Below, one piece after another: positions 43,825 through 53,529 of a stretch of DNA of 64,000 nucleotides (positions within the stretch are counted from its first letter, which is position 1; every line of letters starts with the position of its first letter). The notes under the pieces are model-generated. The model did not search any database, was not told the DNA's origin, and worked only from the letters and a program-made list of their open reading frames with translations. The position numbers were made by a program, and so were the translations under genes. The stretch comes from Rahnella bonaserana (lineage in GTDB: Bacteria; Pseudomonadota; Gammaproteobacteria; Enterobacterales; Enterobacteriaceae), in the NCBI RefSeq assembly GCF_019049675.1, contig NZ_JAFMOW010000052.1, positions 1 to 64,000 on the forward strand, given 5' to 3'.

Positions 43825-44865
43825 TCACGGTGCAGGAATAGTGAATCGTTTGTGGATATTTTCCAGGTCAGCGAGGATTTCTTCGTCGAGTGTCAGGTTC
43901 TGACTGTCGATGTTGATCTTCAGCTGTTCCAGGGTCGTCGCGCCGAGCAGCGTGCTGGCCACGAACGGTTGCTGACGAACAAAGGCCAGCGCCATTTGTG
44001 AAGGATCCAGATTGCGTTTCTTCGCCAGAGCCACATATTCGGCAATCGCCGCTTCTGCCTGCGGTGAAGAATAACGGGTGAAGCGGCTGAACAGCGTATT
44101 ACGCGCATCCGCCGGTTTCGCACCGTTGAGGTATTTGCCGCTCAAGGTACCGAACGCCAGGCTGGAATATGCCAGCAGTTCAACGCCCTCGTGCTGGCTG
44201 ATTTCTGACAAACCGATTTCAAAACTGCGGTTCAGCAGGCTGTACGGGTTTTGAATCGACACGATGCGGGGCAGATCGTGTTTCTCCGCCAGTTGCAGAT
44301 AACGCATCACGCCCCACGGGGTTTCGTTAGAAACGCCGATGTAGCGGATTTTACCGGCACGCACCTGTTCATTCAGCGCTTCCAGCGTTTCCAGCAAGGT
44401 CACCGGAGACTGTTCTTCAGTGTACTGATAGCTCAGTTTGCCAAAGAAGTTGGTCTGACGCTGCGGCCAGTGCAGTTGGTAAAGATCCAGATAATCTGTG
44501 TTCAGACGCTTCAGGCTGGCATCCAGCGCGGCGCGGATATTTTTACGATCCAGCATCTGACCCGGTCGGATCGCGTTGTCATTACCACGGGAAGGGCCGG
44601 CGACTTTGCTCGCCAGAACAATCTTCTCACGGTTGCCACGGGCTTTGAGCCAGCTGCCGATATAACTTTCTGTCAGTCCCTGCGTCTCAGGACGCGGAGG
44701 AACGGGATACATTTCAGCAGTATCAATCAGATTGATGCCTGCTGAAACGGCGTAATCGAGCTGCTGATGGGCGTCGGCTTCGCTGTTTTGTTCACCAAAA
44801 GTCATGGTGCCAAGTCCCAGTAAGCTCACTTCTAAAGAACTGTGGGGTATACGGTGATATTGCAT
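43825..44865 (-). CDS. tas: Aldo/keto reductase Tas
   Basis: A 346-residue NADP(H)-dependent aldo-keto reductase, matching E. coli Tas. The catalytic tetrad region D-T-A-E-M-Y-P-V-P-P, L-A-S-K-V-A-G-P-S-R and L-H-W-P-Q-R is present, as is the C-terminal cofactor stretch L-L-G-A-T-T-L-E-Q-L. In E. coli it can restore tyrosine prototrophy in starved cells; its physiological substrate is not defined. Synteny with lplT and ygdR supports the name. Confidence 0.94.
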   Translation of the reverse strand: MQYHRIPHSSLEVSLLGLGTMTFGEQNSEADAHQQLDYAVSAGINLIDTAEMYPVPPRPETQGLTESYIGSWLKARGNREKIVLASKVAGPSRGNDNAIRPGQMLDRKNIRAALDASLKRLNTDYLDLYQLHWPQRQTNFFGKLSYQYTEEQSPVTLLETLEALNEQVRAGKIRYIGVSNETPWGVMRYLQLAEKHDLPRIVSIQNPYSLLNRSFEIGLSEISQHEGVELLAYSSLAFGTLSGKYLNGAKPADARNTLFSRFTRYSSPQAEAAIAEYVALAKKRNLDPSQMALAFVRQQPFVASTLLGATTLEQLKINIDSQNLTLDEEILADLENIHKRFTIPAP

Positions 44866-44989
44866 TGCCGGTCTTCCTTTCTATCTGAGAATGTCAGGCT
44901 AATGAAAATGCGCCTCAACTGACTATATACAAGGGAATCATCAGGGGGAAGTGGCAGAGAGTGCCGGTAATCTGAGCTGGGAGGGGAAA

Positions 44990-45020
44990 TAATAAAAGAG
45001 CCGTTCAAAACCGGCTCTTA
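44990..45020 (-). terminator. Terminator downstream of the YgdR-like gene
   Basis: Stem AAGAGCCG/CGGCTCTT has, on the minus strand, a trailing TTTTATTA. It lies just after the lipoprotein stop codon. Confidence 0.75.
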
Positions 45021-45041
45021 TCGGACTGGATCAGACTTTAC

Positions 45042-45263
45042 TTAACGCTTCATGACCTGACTGACGTTATCGTTATTGATCTGGCGTTCATTGCCTTGTT
45101 CATCGGTATAGCTCAGTAACCCGGTGGACTTATCCAGCTTTGGTTTGCCATCGGTCAGGATCATGTTGCCGTCTTTAGTCGAGATGACGTAATCGCTGGC
45201 GCAACCTGCCAGGGTAAAAACCAGCATGGCGGCACCGGTCATCATCAATGTTTTTTTCATCAT
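45042..45263 (-). CDS. ygdR: Small YgdI/YgdR-family lipoprotein
   Basis: A 73-residue lipoprotein (72 if the next ATG is used). The lipobox is L-A-G-C, and the mature part, S-D-Y-V-I-S-T-K-D-G-N-M-I-L-T-D-G-K-P, is the DUF903/YgdR core with an SH3-like fold. AAGGA lies 9 bp before the chosen ATG. Function unknown. In E. coli ygdQ separates ygdR from mutH; here no ygdQ is present in the roughly 100-bp gap. Confidence 0.9.
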   Translation of the reverse strand: MMKKTLMMTGAAMLVFTLAGCASDYVISTKDGNMILTDGKPKLDKSTGLLSYTDEQGNERQINNDNVSQVMKR

Positions 45264-45365
45264 TATTATCATTCCTTTTATTTACAACAAGAGAGTCAGA
45301 TTCTAGCGTAGCAAAAGGTTTCAAAAGTGGCAGAAAAGGTGATTAAAATTTTCTAAATGCGGCGA

Positions 45366-46052
45366 TCAAAGCAAAAAATGCCGGGCCAGCAGCGCCGAGG
45401 TAAAACGCTTCTTAAGATAGAAACCACGAGGCAACGTCAGGATCGGTTGCCCGAATTCGCCGATGGCTTCGGTCAGCGCTTTACTGTTCGCAGCCTTTGG
45501 CCTGATTTGTAAAAACTCGCCATGACGTGCGGTGATGCTTTCTACCTTGCCCAGCACAATCAAATCCATCAGTTCTTCCCAGTCCTGACGCAGTTGTTCA
45601 TCTTCTTCATGCGAAGGCTGCCACAGCAATGGCGCTCCAATATGCCGCTCTGCCAGCGGGATCTGACGTTCGCCTTCGACCGGTATCCACAACACCCGCG
45701 CCAGTTTATGCCGTACATGGCTGCTTTCCCACGTCACACCGCTGTTGCCGGTTAAAGGGGCGACACACACAAAGGTGGTTTCCAGCGGCTTACCACGGGC
45801 ATCAACCGGAATGGTTTTTAGCTCAATGCCGATGTCAGCGAAATCCTGCTCAGGTTTACTGCCGGCTATTGCGCCAAGATAAACTTCCAGCAACATGCCG
45901 ACCCATCCTTTCTCCCGTTTAAGGTTTTCCGGAATAGGTAATCCCGCATGCGCCGCCAGTTCGCCAAAAGTGTGACCCGCCAGCGACTGCGCGCGTTGCA
46001 GCAGCTCCTGTTCGTGATGGGGCGGTGTGGTCGCAGGTAAAGGAATAGACAT
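45366..46052 (-). CDS. mutH: DNA mismatch repair endonuclease MutH
   Basis: A 228-residue endonuclease that nicks the unmethylated strand at hemimethylated GATC sites when activated by MutS and MutL. The catalytic D-x6-E-x-K set is intact: Asp70, Glu77 and Lys79 in [14 protein letters not shown] chose the ATG at 46052, which gives the family length; a longer in-frame start only adds M-S-V-V-F-F. Its presence indicates Dam-directed repair. It is divergent from rppH across the DARS2 region. Confidence 0.96.
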   Translation of the reverse strand: MSIPLPATTPPHHEQELLQRAQSLAGHTFGELAAHAGLPIPENLKREKGWVGMLLEVYLGAIAGSKPEQDFADIGIELKTIPVDARGKPLETTFVCVAPLTGNSGVTWESSHVRHKLARVLWIPVEGERQIPLAERHIGAPLLWQPSHEEDEQLRQDWEELMDLIVLGKVESITARHGEFLQIRPKAANSKALTEAIGEFGQPILTLPRGFYLKKRFTSALLARHFLL

Positions 46053-46749
46053 AAAAAAAACAACGCTCAATTAAATGATTAATTTTTGTACTGCTTTGTG
46101 CAGGCACAATGAATAAAAAGTTATCCCTGTGGAGTAATGAAATAATAGCATGATTTGCCTTAGGTTTTTTTCCGCTTTCTGGCCTCTTTTATTCACATTT
46201 GATTAGGTTGATCACCTGTTGAAGGCGACAATAAACAGGATCTTCCCCCTACTTATCCACAGATTTCTTGGATAACCCTGTCTTTTACCGATCACTGGTT
46301 CGATTTACAGGCTTGACGGAAGGGGTTTTATCCAATTTTTGCTCTGATGACGTCAACTTTTAAACGATCGCTGTGGATAAAAACGACATTGGTGGATCTT
46401 TCGCCAGGTTACTGTGCGGTGTGAGATAACTCTCATTTTTAACCGTGGGATAACTTCAGTTATTGCCTGTAATGATATGTTTTATAATTGTTTTATGACG
46501 GCTCATTTTTCTCATGAAAATAAGTTCAGCAGAGTTTTACCCCGCTTACTCTTAAGTTCTTCACATATCTATCCACAGAAAAAGTGAATAAAATGGCGGG
46601 TCATTTTCAAAATCTGTTTATAACTTCGAGGTTAACTGTGAGTTATCCCATTTTTATTCATGCTCATCGGCATTAACCAGTGGTTTACCGCCTGTTGGTA
46701 GTATGAAACAATCAGAACATCTATGATTTTAAGCTATTGAGGTAGTCCG
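46053..46749. other. DARS2-like DnaA-reactivating region between mutH and rppH
   Basis: A non-coding, A/T-rich stretch of about 700 bp. It contains DnaA boxes matching TTATNCACA at 46189-46197 (TTATTCACA), 46253-46261 (TTATCCACA) and, reversed, 46372-46380 (TGTGGATAA), plus CTATCCACA (one mismatch) at 46569-46577. Weaker TTATCC cores lie at 46121, 46328 and 46643. In E. coli the mutH-rppH (ygdP) gap is DARS2, which converts ADP-DnaA to active ATP-DnaA with help from IHF and Fis. Same position and same box type make this the orthologous site. I could not place IHF or Fis sites with confidence. Confidence 0.82.
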
Positions 46750-47277
46750 GTGATCGATGATGATGGCTACCGCCCGAATGTTGGTATCGTAATCTGTGAC
46801 AAGCAGGGTCAGGTATTGTGGGCCAGACGATATGGTCAGCACTCCTGGCAGTTTCCGCAGGGGGGCATAAACCCCGGTGAAACTGCTGAGCAGGCCATGT
46901 ACCGCGAGCTGTTTGAGGAAGTGGGGCTTGGCCGTAAAGATGTACGTATTCTGGCTTCAACCCGTAACTGGTTACGTTATAAATTACCTAAACGTTTGGT
47001 GCGTTGGGACACAAAGCCGGTTTGTATCGGCCAAAAGCAAAAATGGTTCTTGCTGCAACTGATGTGTAACGATGCTGATATCAATATGCAGCGCAGCAGT
47101 ACGCCTGAATTTGATGGCTGGCGTTGGGTGAGTTTCTGGTATCCGGTTCGTCAGGTGGTTTCTTTTAAACGCGATGTTTACCGTCGCGTTATGAAAGAGT
47201 TTTCCACCACGATTATGCCGATGCAGGAAGTTTCCCTTCCCAGGACATCGCCCGCTTATCGTCGTAAAAGAGGCTAA
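46750..47277 (+). CDS. rppH: RNA pyrophosphohydrolase RppH
   Basis: A 175-residue Nudix hydrolase that removes pyrophosphate from mRNA 5' ends to trigger RNase E decay. The start is GTG, with GAGG 7 bp upstream. The Nudix box runs [20 protein letters not shown] from about residue 38. The tail S-P-A-Y-R-R-K-R-G matches E. coli. It probably shares a transcript with ptsP, which starts 11 bp later. Confidence 0.97.
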   Translation: MIDDDGYRPNVGIVICDKQGQVLWARRYGQHSWQFPQGGINPGETAEQAMYRELFEEVGLGRKDVRILASTRNWLRYKLPKRLVRWDTKPVCIGQKQKWFLLQLMCNDADINMQRSSTPEFDGWRWVSFWYPVRQVVSFKRDVYRRVMKEFSTTIMPMQEVSLPRTSPAYRRKRG

Positions 47278-47288
47278 GTCACGAAGAG

Positions 47289-49535
47289 ATGCTCACGCGT
47301 TTGCGAGAAATTGTTGAAAAGGTAGCAATGGCGTCCAGCCTCAATGATGCGCTGGATGTACTGGTCAACGAAACCTGCCTGGCGATGGACACCGAAGTGT
47401 GTTCCGTCTATCTCGCTGACAATGACCGCCGTTGTTATTACCTGATGGCGACGCGAGGTTTGAAGAAACCTCGCGGGCGGACTATTACTCTGGCATTTGA
47501 TCAGGGGATTGTCGGTCTGGTAGGGCGTCTTGCCGAACCTATTAACCTTGCTGATGCGCAGAGCCATCCCAGCTTTAAATATATTCCTGCCGTAAAAGAA
47601 GATCTTTTCCGATCCTTTTTAGGTGTGCCGATCATTCACCGTCGTCAGTTGCTTGGCGTGCTGGTTATCCAGCAACGCGAACACCGTCAGTTCGATGAAA
47701 GTGAAGAGTCATTTTTGGTCACGCTGGCGACGCAGCTGGCCGCGATCCTTTCTCAGGCACAGCTTAATGTGCTTTACGGACGCTTTCGTCAGACCCGTGT
47801 CCGCGCGCTTGCCGCTTCGCCGGGTGTGGCCATCGGTATCGGCTGGCAGGACAGCTCGCAGCCTTCGCTTGAGCATGTTTATATGGCGTCCACGCTCGAT
47901 ACGGTGCGTGAACGCGAACGTCTGACCCGCGCACTGGAAGATGCCGGTGCCGAATTTCGCCGTTTCAGCAAACGCTTTACTGCCAGTGCGCAGAAAGAAA
48001 GCGCCGCGATTTTTGATCTCTATTCTCACCTGCTTAACGATGCACGCCTCAAACGCGAATTGTTCGCCCAGATTGATCAGGGTGCAGTTGCGGAATGGGC
48101 GGTCAAAAAGGTGGTTGAAGAGTTTGCCGCTCAGTTTGCCAGTTTGCAGGATACTTACCTGCGTGAACGCGGCAGCGATTTACGTGCGCTGGGCCAGCGA
48201 CTGGTTTTCCATCTCGACGACACGATTCAGGGTAATACCCAGTGGCCTGAGCGTTTTATTCTGGTCGCCGATGAGCTGACCGCCACGTTGCTGGCCGAAG
48301 TGCCGCAAGACCGGCTGGCCGGTGTCGTGGTTCGCGACGGTGCGGCCAACTCTCATGCGGCGATTCTGGTGCGGGCAATGGGCGTGCCAACCATCATGGG
48401 CGCTGATATCCAGCCTGCACTGTTGAGCCAGCGACAACTGATTGTTGATGGTTATCGTGGCGAGCTACTGATTGACCCCGAGCCCGTGCTGGTCACGGAG
48501 TACAAGCGCCTGATCAGTGAAGAAATGGAGCTGAGCCAGAAAGCTGAAGACGACGTTGAGCAACCCGCTGCGCTGAAAAGTGGCGAACGGGTTAAAGTGA
48601 TGCTCAATGCCGGTCTGAGTGCCGATCACGAAAAACTGTTCGGCAGCCGCGTTGATGGTGTCGGGCTGTACCGCACTGAAATACCGTTCATGTTGCAAAG
48701 CGGCTTCCCTTCTGAAGAAGAACAGGTCGCACAGTATCAGGGGATGTTGCAGCTGTTTCCGCAAAAGCCGGTAACCCTGCGCACGCTGGATATCGGTTCT
48801 GATAAACAGCTTCCGTATATGCCGATCAGCGAGGAAAACCCTTGTCTGGGCTGGCGTGGTATTCGTATTACCCTCGATCAGCCGGAAATTTTCCTCATTC
48901 AGGTACGGGCAATGCTGCGTGCCAATGCGGCGACCGGTAATCTCGGCATTCTTCTGCCAATGGTGACCAGTCTAGAAGAGATTGACGAGGCGCGTCGTTT
49001 AATCGATCGTGCCGGACGTGAAGTGGAGGAACAACTCGGTTACGAACTTCCACGCACACGTCTTGGCGTCATGATTGAAGTGCCTTCCATGGTCTTTATG
49101 CTGCCTGCGCTGGCCGGAAGGGTTGAGTTTATTTCGGTCGGCACCAACGATTTAACGCAGTATCTGCTGGCGGTTGACCGCAACAATACCCGCGTGGCCG
49201 GGCTCTATGACAGCCTGCATCCGGCTATGCTGCGCGTGCTCAGGCAGATTATTACCAGTGCAGAAGTCGCAGGACTGGACGTCAGTTTGTGTGGCGAAAT
49301 GGCAGGCGATCCGATGGGCGCATTGCTGCTCACCGGCATGGGGTTCCGTAATCTCAGCATGAACGGACGCAGTGTCGCCCGCGTAAAATACCTGCTTCGC
49401 CGCATTGATTTAGCCGATGCACAAGAGCTTGCCGGACGGGTTTTACAGGCGCAATTCACGACGGACGTGCGTCATATGACCGCTGCATTTATGGAAAGAC
49501 GCGGACTGGGTGGCCTTATCCGCGGTGGTAAATAA
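47289..49535 (+). CDS. ptsP: PTS-Ntr enzyme I (EI-Ntr)
   Basis: A 748-residue phosphoenolpyruvate-protein phosphotransferase. It has an N-terminal GAF domain (about 1-165, senses glutamine in E. coli) and an enzyme I core with phospho-acceptor His356 in A-A-N-S-H-A-A-I-L. The PEP-binding domain includes G-V-G-L-Y-R-T-E and ends at the catalytic Cys in S-L-C-G-E-M-A-G-D. It feeds the NPr-EIIA-Ntr relay that controls potassium and nitrogen responses. The rppH-ptsP pairing is conserved. A terminator follows. Confidence 0.97.
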   Translation: MLTRLREIVEKVAMASSLNDALDVLVNETCLAMDTEVCSVYLADNDRRCYYLMATRGLKKPRGRTITLAFDQGIVGLVGRLAEPINLADAQSHPSFKYIPAVKEDLFRSFLGVPIIHRRQLLGVLVIQQREHRQFDESEESFLVTLATQLAAILSQAQLNVLYGRFRQTRVRALAASPGVAIGIGWQDSSQPSLEHVYMASTLDTVRERERLTRALEDAGAEFRRFSKRFTASAQKESAAIFDLYSHLLNDARLKRELFAQIDQGAVAEWAVKKVVEEFAAQFASLQDTYLRERGSDLRALGQRLVFHLDDTIQGNTQWPERFILVADELTATLLAEVPQDRLAGVVVRDGAANSHAAILVRAMGVPTIMGADIQPALLSQRQLIVDGYRGELLIDPEPVLVTEYKRLISEEMELSQKAEDDVEQPAALKSGERVKVMLNAGLSADHEKLFGSRVDGVGLYRTEIPFMLQSGFPSEEEQVAQYQGMLQLFPQKPVTLRTLDIGSDKQLPYMPISEENPCLGWRGIRITLDQPEIFLIQVRAMLRANAATGNLGILLPMVTSLEEIDEARRLIDRAGREVEEQLGYELPRTRLGVMIEVPSMVFMLPALAGRVEFISVGTNDLTQYLLAVDRNNTRVAGLYDSLHPAMLRVLRQIITSAEVAGLDVSLCGEMAGDPMGALLLTGMGFRNLSMNGRSVARVKYLLRRIDLADAQELAGRVLQAQFTTDVRHMTAAFMERRGLGGLIRGGK

Positions 49536-49566
49536 GCGCCGTACGCCAGTTTTTGCACCGCCTTAT

Positions 49567-49610
49567 TCTCATCCCGATCGCACTCTGGCGCGGGATGAGA
49601 TGATTTTTTA
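49567..49610 (+). terminator. Rho-independent terminator after ptsP
   Basis: A 10-bp stem TCTCATCCCG/CGGGATGAGA with a 14-nt loop is followed by TGATTTTTT. Confidence 0.8.
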
Positions 49611-49717
49611 CAGAACTTTTCCAGCGGCTTAGCCCCGGAAAACCTTCCGGCTATGCTACTATTCGCTCCCTGCTGGCCCCTGACCGGGCAATAATGATAA
49701 ACAATTTGTGGTGATAG

Positions 49718-50587
49718 ATGAGCAACAGCTATCTGGCGTTTCCCCAGTTTGATCCGGTGATTTTCTCAATCGGACCGGTATCTCTTCACTGGTACGGACT
49801 GATGTATCTGGTCGGTTTTGTCTTCGCAATGTGGCTGGCGGTACGCCGTGCTAACAAGCCAGGCAGTGGCTGGACCAAAGACGAAGTTGAAAACCTGTTG
49901 TACGCGGGTTTCCTCGGTGTCTTCCTCGGTGGTCGTATCGGTTACGTATTCTTCTACAATCTGCCTTTGTTCCTCGAAAACCCACTCTATCTTTTCAAAG
50001 TGTGGGACGGCGGCATGTCCTTCCACGGCGGCCTGATTGGCGTAATCGTGGTCATGTTGATTTTTGCCCGTCGCACCAAACGCAACTTTTTCCAGGTTGC
50101 CGATTTTATCGCTCCGCTGATCCCGTTTGGTCTGGGGGCGGGCCGTCTTGGTAACTTTATCAATGGCGAGCTCTGGGGCCGCGTGACCACGGATGTGCCA
50201 TGGGCGATGTTGTTCCCGGGTTCCCGTCAGGAAGATATTGCGATTGCCGCTGCTGACCCGAAATGGCAGCCGTTGCTGAACCAGTACGGTGTGTTGCCGC
50301 GCCATCCTTCTCAGCTGTATGAACTGCTGCTCGAAGGTGTTGTACTGTTCATCATCCTGAACGTGTTTATCCGCAAATCACGCCCGATGGGCGCGGTATC
50401 AGGCTTGTTCCTGATCGGATATGGCTTATTCCGCATCATCGTGGAACACTTCCGCCAGCCGGATGCACAGCTTGGCCTGTTCGACGGGATCATCAGTATG
50501 GGGCAGGTACTGTCCATTCCAATGGTCGTCGTTGGCCTGATTATGATGGTCTGGGCATATCGCCGTCCGCAGAAACAATTGTCGTGA
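49718..50587 (+). CDS. lgt: Prolipoprotein diacylglyceryl transferase
   Basis: A 289-residue inner-membrane enzyme that attaches diacylglycerol from phosphatidylglycerol to the lipobox Cys of preprolipoproteins, the first step of lipoprotein maturation. It has seven membrane segments, with [10 protein letters not shown] (catalytic His region), the Lgt signature [14 protein letters not shown] and R-H-P-S-Q-L-Y-E. It starts 6 bp ahead of thyA's upstream boundary and is co-transcribed with thyA as in E. coli. Confidence 0.97.
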   Translation: MSNSYLAFPQFDPVIFSIGPVSLHWYGLMYLVGFVFAMWLAVRRANKPGSGWTKDEVENLLYAGFLGVFLGGRIGYVFFYNLPLFLENPLYLFKVWDGGMSFHGGLIGVIVVMLIFARRTKRNFFQVADFIAPLIPFGLGAGRLGNFINGELWGRVTTDVPWAMLFPGSRQEDIAIAAADPKWQPLLNQYGVLPRHPSQLYELLLEGVVLFIILNVFIRKSRPMGAVSGLFLIGYGLFRIIVEHFRQPDAQLGLFDGIISMGQVLSIPMVVVGLIMMVWAYRRPQKQLS

Positions 50588-50593
50588 GGTAAC

Positions 50594-51388
50594 ATGAAAC
50601 AGTATCTGGATTTAATGCAGAAAGTGCTCGATGAGGGCACCCCTAAAGCCGACCGTACCGGCACTGGCACGTTGTCGATTTTTGGTCATCAGATGCGTTT
50701 CAACTTGCAGGAAGGTTTTCCGCTGGTCACAACCAAACGCTGTCATTTGCGCTCTATCATTCATGAACTCCTGTGGTTCCTGAAAGGCGAGACTAATATC
50801 GCGTACCTGCGTGAAAACAATGTCAGCATCTGGGATGAGTGGGCTGACGAAAACGGCGACCTCGGCCCGGTTTATGGCAAGCAATGGCGTGCCTGGGGCG
50901 CGGCTGATGGGAAGCAAATCGACCAGCTGGCAAACGTGGTTGAACAGCTGAAGAAAGACCCGGATTCGCGCCGTATTATCGTGTCAGCGTGGAACGTGGG
51001 CGAACTTGATCAGATGGCACTGGCACCATGCCATGCTTTCTTCCAGTTCTATGTGGCTGACGGCAAATTGTCCTGCCAGCTGTACCAGCGCTCATGCGAT
51101 ATCTTCCTTGGCTTGCCGTTCAATATCGCCAGCTACGCACTGCTGGTGCATATGATGGCGCAACAATGCGACCTCGAAGTGGGTGATTTTGTCTGGACGG
51201 GGGGCGATACGCACCTGTACAGCAACCACATGGAACAGACGCATCTGCAACTGAGCCGTGAACCTCGTGCGTTGCCAAAACTTGTCATCAAGCGCAAACC
51301 AGCCTCCTTGTTTGATTACAACTTCGAAGATTTCGAGATTGAAGGGTACGATCCTCACCCGGCAATCAAAGCCCCTGTCGCGATCTGA
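50594..51388 (+). CDS. thyA: Thymidylate synthase
   Basis: A 264-residue enzyme, the exact E. coli length, that methylates dUMP to dTMP with methylene-tetrahydrofolate. The catalytic Cys is in [10 protein letters not shown], and [16 protein letters not shown] is the dUMP-binding signature. It begins 6 bp after the lgt stop codon with GAGGT as ribosome site, so the two are translationally linked. A hairpin follows. Confidence 0.98.
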   Translation: MKQYLDLMQKVLDEGTPKADRTGTGTLSIFGHQMRFNLQEGFPLVTTKRCHLRSIIHELLWFLKGETNIAYLRENNVSIWDEWADENGDLGPVYGKQWRAWGAADGKQIDQLANVVEQLKKDPDSRRIIVSAWNVGELDQMALAPCHAFFQFYVADGKLSCQLYQRSCDIFLGLPFNIASYALLVHMMAQQCDLEVGDFVWTGGDTHLYSNHMEQTHLQLSREPRALPKLVIKRKPASLFDYNFEDFEIEGYDPHPAIKAPVAI

Positions 51389-51402
51389 ACCTTCGTTGTC
51401 TG

Positions 51403-51440
51403 CCGCCTGACGCTCCCGTCAGGCGGTCACTTCCCTTTTA
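51403..51440 (+). terminator. Probable terminator after thyA
   Basis: A perfect 10-bp stem CCGCCTGACG/CGTCAGGCGG closes a CTCC loop. The following tract is pyrimidine-rich (TCACTTCCCTTTTAT) but not a pure T run. Confidence 0.6.
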
Positions 51441-51637
51441 TCCTGCCTTTCTGCTGCTGCACTTTTTACGCTTTTTTCTCAGTATTCCAACCCCGTTTTA
51501 AACCCAAACGTTATTCCTGCGAGACATCACGCAACTTTTTTGCCGTGTGGATTTCGTTGCACCGATAGTTCTCACGACATCCTGGAAAAAAGAATGTTGC
51601 CGGTGGTGTTAAAAATTCAAACGCCTATTTTGGCCGC

Positions 51638-52132
51638 ATGAAAACATTTGAGTGGGCAGGAGAAGAGGGAATGTCGCTGATCGAAATGATGGTAGTCGTG
51701 GCTCTGATCGCCATGTGTACGTTGTGGGGGATCCACAGCTGGCGCAATTACCAGCAGGCATTAAAGCTTGAGCAATCTGCACAGCAGTTGCGTTTGTATC
51801 TGTCCGGGGTACAGGCAGAAGCCAATAATTACAATCGTTCTGCTGTTTTATGGGGCATTGCTGGTGCTGATGGATGCGTGGGAACCGGAACCCGTCCTTC
51901 GGATTGTCATCATGCTGCCGGTAAAATATTTGCCACCAGCGAATCCGGTGTGGAGTTACTTGCTGTCAGCGAAAAAATCATGGGTTTTTACGGCCTGCGT
52001 AATGCCGCGCTGGCCGGGCATATCACACTGAAAAATTCAGCGGGAAGTGTGCGGATCGTGCTTTCTGTCAGAGGACGGCTTCGTACCTGCAGTGAAACCC
52101 AGCCATTGCTGGGCATCGGGTTATGCCAGTGA
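51638..52132 (+). CDS. ppdA: Type IV-like minor pseudopilin PpdA
   Basis: A 164-residue prepilin-like protein. A short charged leader ends at G-E-E-G before M-S-L-I-E-M-M-V-V-V-A-L-I-A, with prepilin peptidase cleavage after Gly and Glu at +5. The rest is a small globular head with four Cys. It is first in ppdA-ppdB-ygdB-ppdC, whose E. coli counterparts encode minor pseudopilins. It overlaps ppdB by 10 bp. Confidence 0.9.
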   Translation: MKTFEWAGEEGMSLIEMMVVVALIAMCTLWGIHSWRNYQQALKLEQSAQQLRLYLSGVQAEANNYNRSAVLWGIAGADGCVGTGTRPSDCHHAAGKIFATSESGVELLAVSEKIMGFYGLRNAALAGHITLKNSAGSVRIVLSVRGRLRTCSETQPLLGIGLCQ

Positions 52133-52710
52133 ACATACCCCGCTGTCAGGGATTTACGCTGCCAGAAGTCATGATAGCGATGGGGATTGGCAGCATGCTG
52201 ATGCTCAGTGCCGCGCAAATCTATCCGCTCATGCGTCAGAGAAGTCAGAGCCTGGGCCGCCATTATCAGCTCGATCAATTGTTGCGGCAGACTACTTTTG
52301 CCATTGGCAAAGATATTCGTCGCGCCGGTTTCTGTAACGGAACCTGTGAGGGGAAATCTGTCATTATCGGCAACGCTGCGGGTGAAGCGGCCAGTTCCTG
52401 CATCCTTGTTATCTATGACCTGAACCGTAACGGAAAATGGGATAAGCCTGGTACGGCAGAGTCTGAATACTTTGGTTATCGTTTACGTCAGGGCGGTATT
52501 GAGATCCAGCGAGGGGCAGGTGATTGCAGCAGTGCGGGTTGGGAAAATTTCCTCGACCCTGCTGAAGTCAACGTGACCCGGTTTGAGGTGACCGAACTGG
52601 CAGCAAGTGGCTCCGGCCGCCTTTATTCTCTGCAACTTGAAGCCAGCTGGAGCAACAATCCTTTGATCCACCGGCAGGTGACCGAAATGATTGCAGGCCA
52701 CGTTTTATGA
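52123..52710 (+). CDS. ppdB: Minor pseudopilin PpdB
   Basis: A 195-residue prepilin-like protein (PilW/GspJ-like position) with leader M-P-V-N-I-P-R-C-Q-G and the N-methylation segment F-T-L-P-E-V-M-I-A-M-G-I-G-S-M-L-M. Glu5 of the mature form is present. Four Cys in the head may form disulfides. It overlaps ppdA and ygdB, so the set is tightly coupled. Confidence 0.9.
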   Translation: MPVNIPRCQGFTLPEVMIAMGIGSMLMLSAAQIYPLMRQRSQSLGRHYQLDQLLRQTTFAIGKDIRRAGFCNGTCEGKSVIIGNAAGEAASSCILVIYDLNRNGKWDKPGTAESEYFGYRLRQGGIEIQRGAGDCSSAGWENFLDPAEVNVTRFEVTELAASGSGRLYSLQLEASWSNNPLIHRQVTEMIAGHVL

Positions 52711-53192
52711 CAGCAGCAGAAATACACGTTTCGTTCAGGCAGCGGGGGAGTGCGATGATCCTGAGTATTATGGTGATGATGGGGTTAGGATTAATTGCCC
52801 TTAACTCGCTGCAACAGCAGCTTTCCGCCGGACTGGCGCTGACGTCCAATCAGCATCGTTATGTCATCGCCTGGGAAAACGCAGCATCAGCATTAGCCTG
52901 GGGTCTTCGCCAGTCGTGGAAAGAAAGCAGCGAACCTCTCTGGCAGTGCCGGGATATGGCCGCTGGCATCATCGCTTCAGGCACCGGCAAAGTGTGTATC
53001 CGGCCTTCATTGCGCCAGGATATTTTTCTGCTTCGTGGTGAAGGAAGAATGGCAGAAGGCAATGAACCTGTTATGCAATATCAGCAGGTCATTATGAAAA
53101 AGCAGGCCAGCGGAGATGTAATTTTTTTACCACTAAAACAGGGATGGCTGGATTTTTGCCCTGAGGCTGATGAGCAGGTCTGCAATGAATAA
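52707..53192 (+). CDS. ygdB: YgdB, PilX-like minor pseudopilin
   Basis: A 161-residue protein with an N-terminal Q-R-G-S-A-M-I-L-S-I-M-V-M-M-G-L-G-L-I-A segment, which is prepilin-like but lacks the Glu at +5, as in the PilX/GspK-type minor pilins. E. coli YgdB sits in the same position. It overlaps ppdB by 4 bp and ppdC by 8 bp. Confidence 0.85.
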   Translation: MTAAEIHVSFRQRGSAMILSIMVMMGLGLIALNSLQQQLSAGLALTSNQHRYVIAWENAASALAWGLRQSWKESSEPLWQCRDMAAGIIASGTGKVCIRPSLRQDIFLLRGEGRMAEGNEPVMQYQQVIMKKQASGDVIFLPLKQGWLDFCPEADEQVCNE

Positions 53193-53529
53193 AAGCTGTT
53201 CCGTTCAGCAAGGATTCAGCCTGACGGAGGCTTTGATTGCAATGTTATTGCTGTCAGTTTCGATTCTTGGACTCCTGAATTACTACCAGTCGCTTACCCA
53301 TGGGTTTATGCAACAGTGGCAGGTTCAGCAGGCGTGGGCGAAAGCGCATTCTCAGCTTGAAGCCTGTTCCGTGACAGGAAAAGGCACAGAGCCTTTTACG
53401 GATGGTTGGGAATTTCTGCTTACTGGCCTTTCAGATGCACAATCCTGCACGTTAGTCAGTGCTGCGATTCAAACGCCAGCAAAATATCAGGCAATATTGC
53501 AGCGGCTTATATGCAATTTCAGCCCCTGA
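53185..53529 (+). CDS. ppdC: Minor pseudopilin PpdC
   Basis: A 114-residue prepilin-like protein with leader ending Q-Q-G before F-S-L-T-E-A-L-I-A-M-L-L-L-S-V. The ATG at 53185 gives a normal short leader; an ATG five codons earlier is also possible. It ends the minor-pseudopilin set. In E. coli recC follows here; in this window it does not. Confidence 0.88.
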   Translation: MNKSCSVQQGFSLTEALIAMLLLSVSILGLLNYYQSLTHGFMQQWQVQQAWAKAHSQLEACSVTGKGTEPFTDGWEFLLTGLSDAQSCTLVSAAIQTPAKYQAILQRLICNFSP

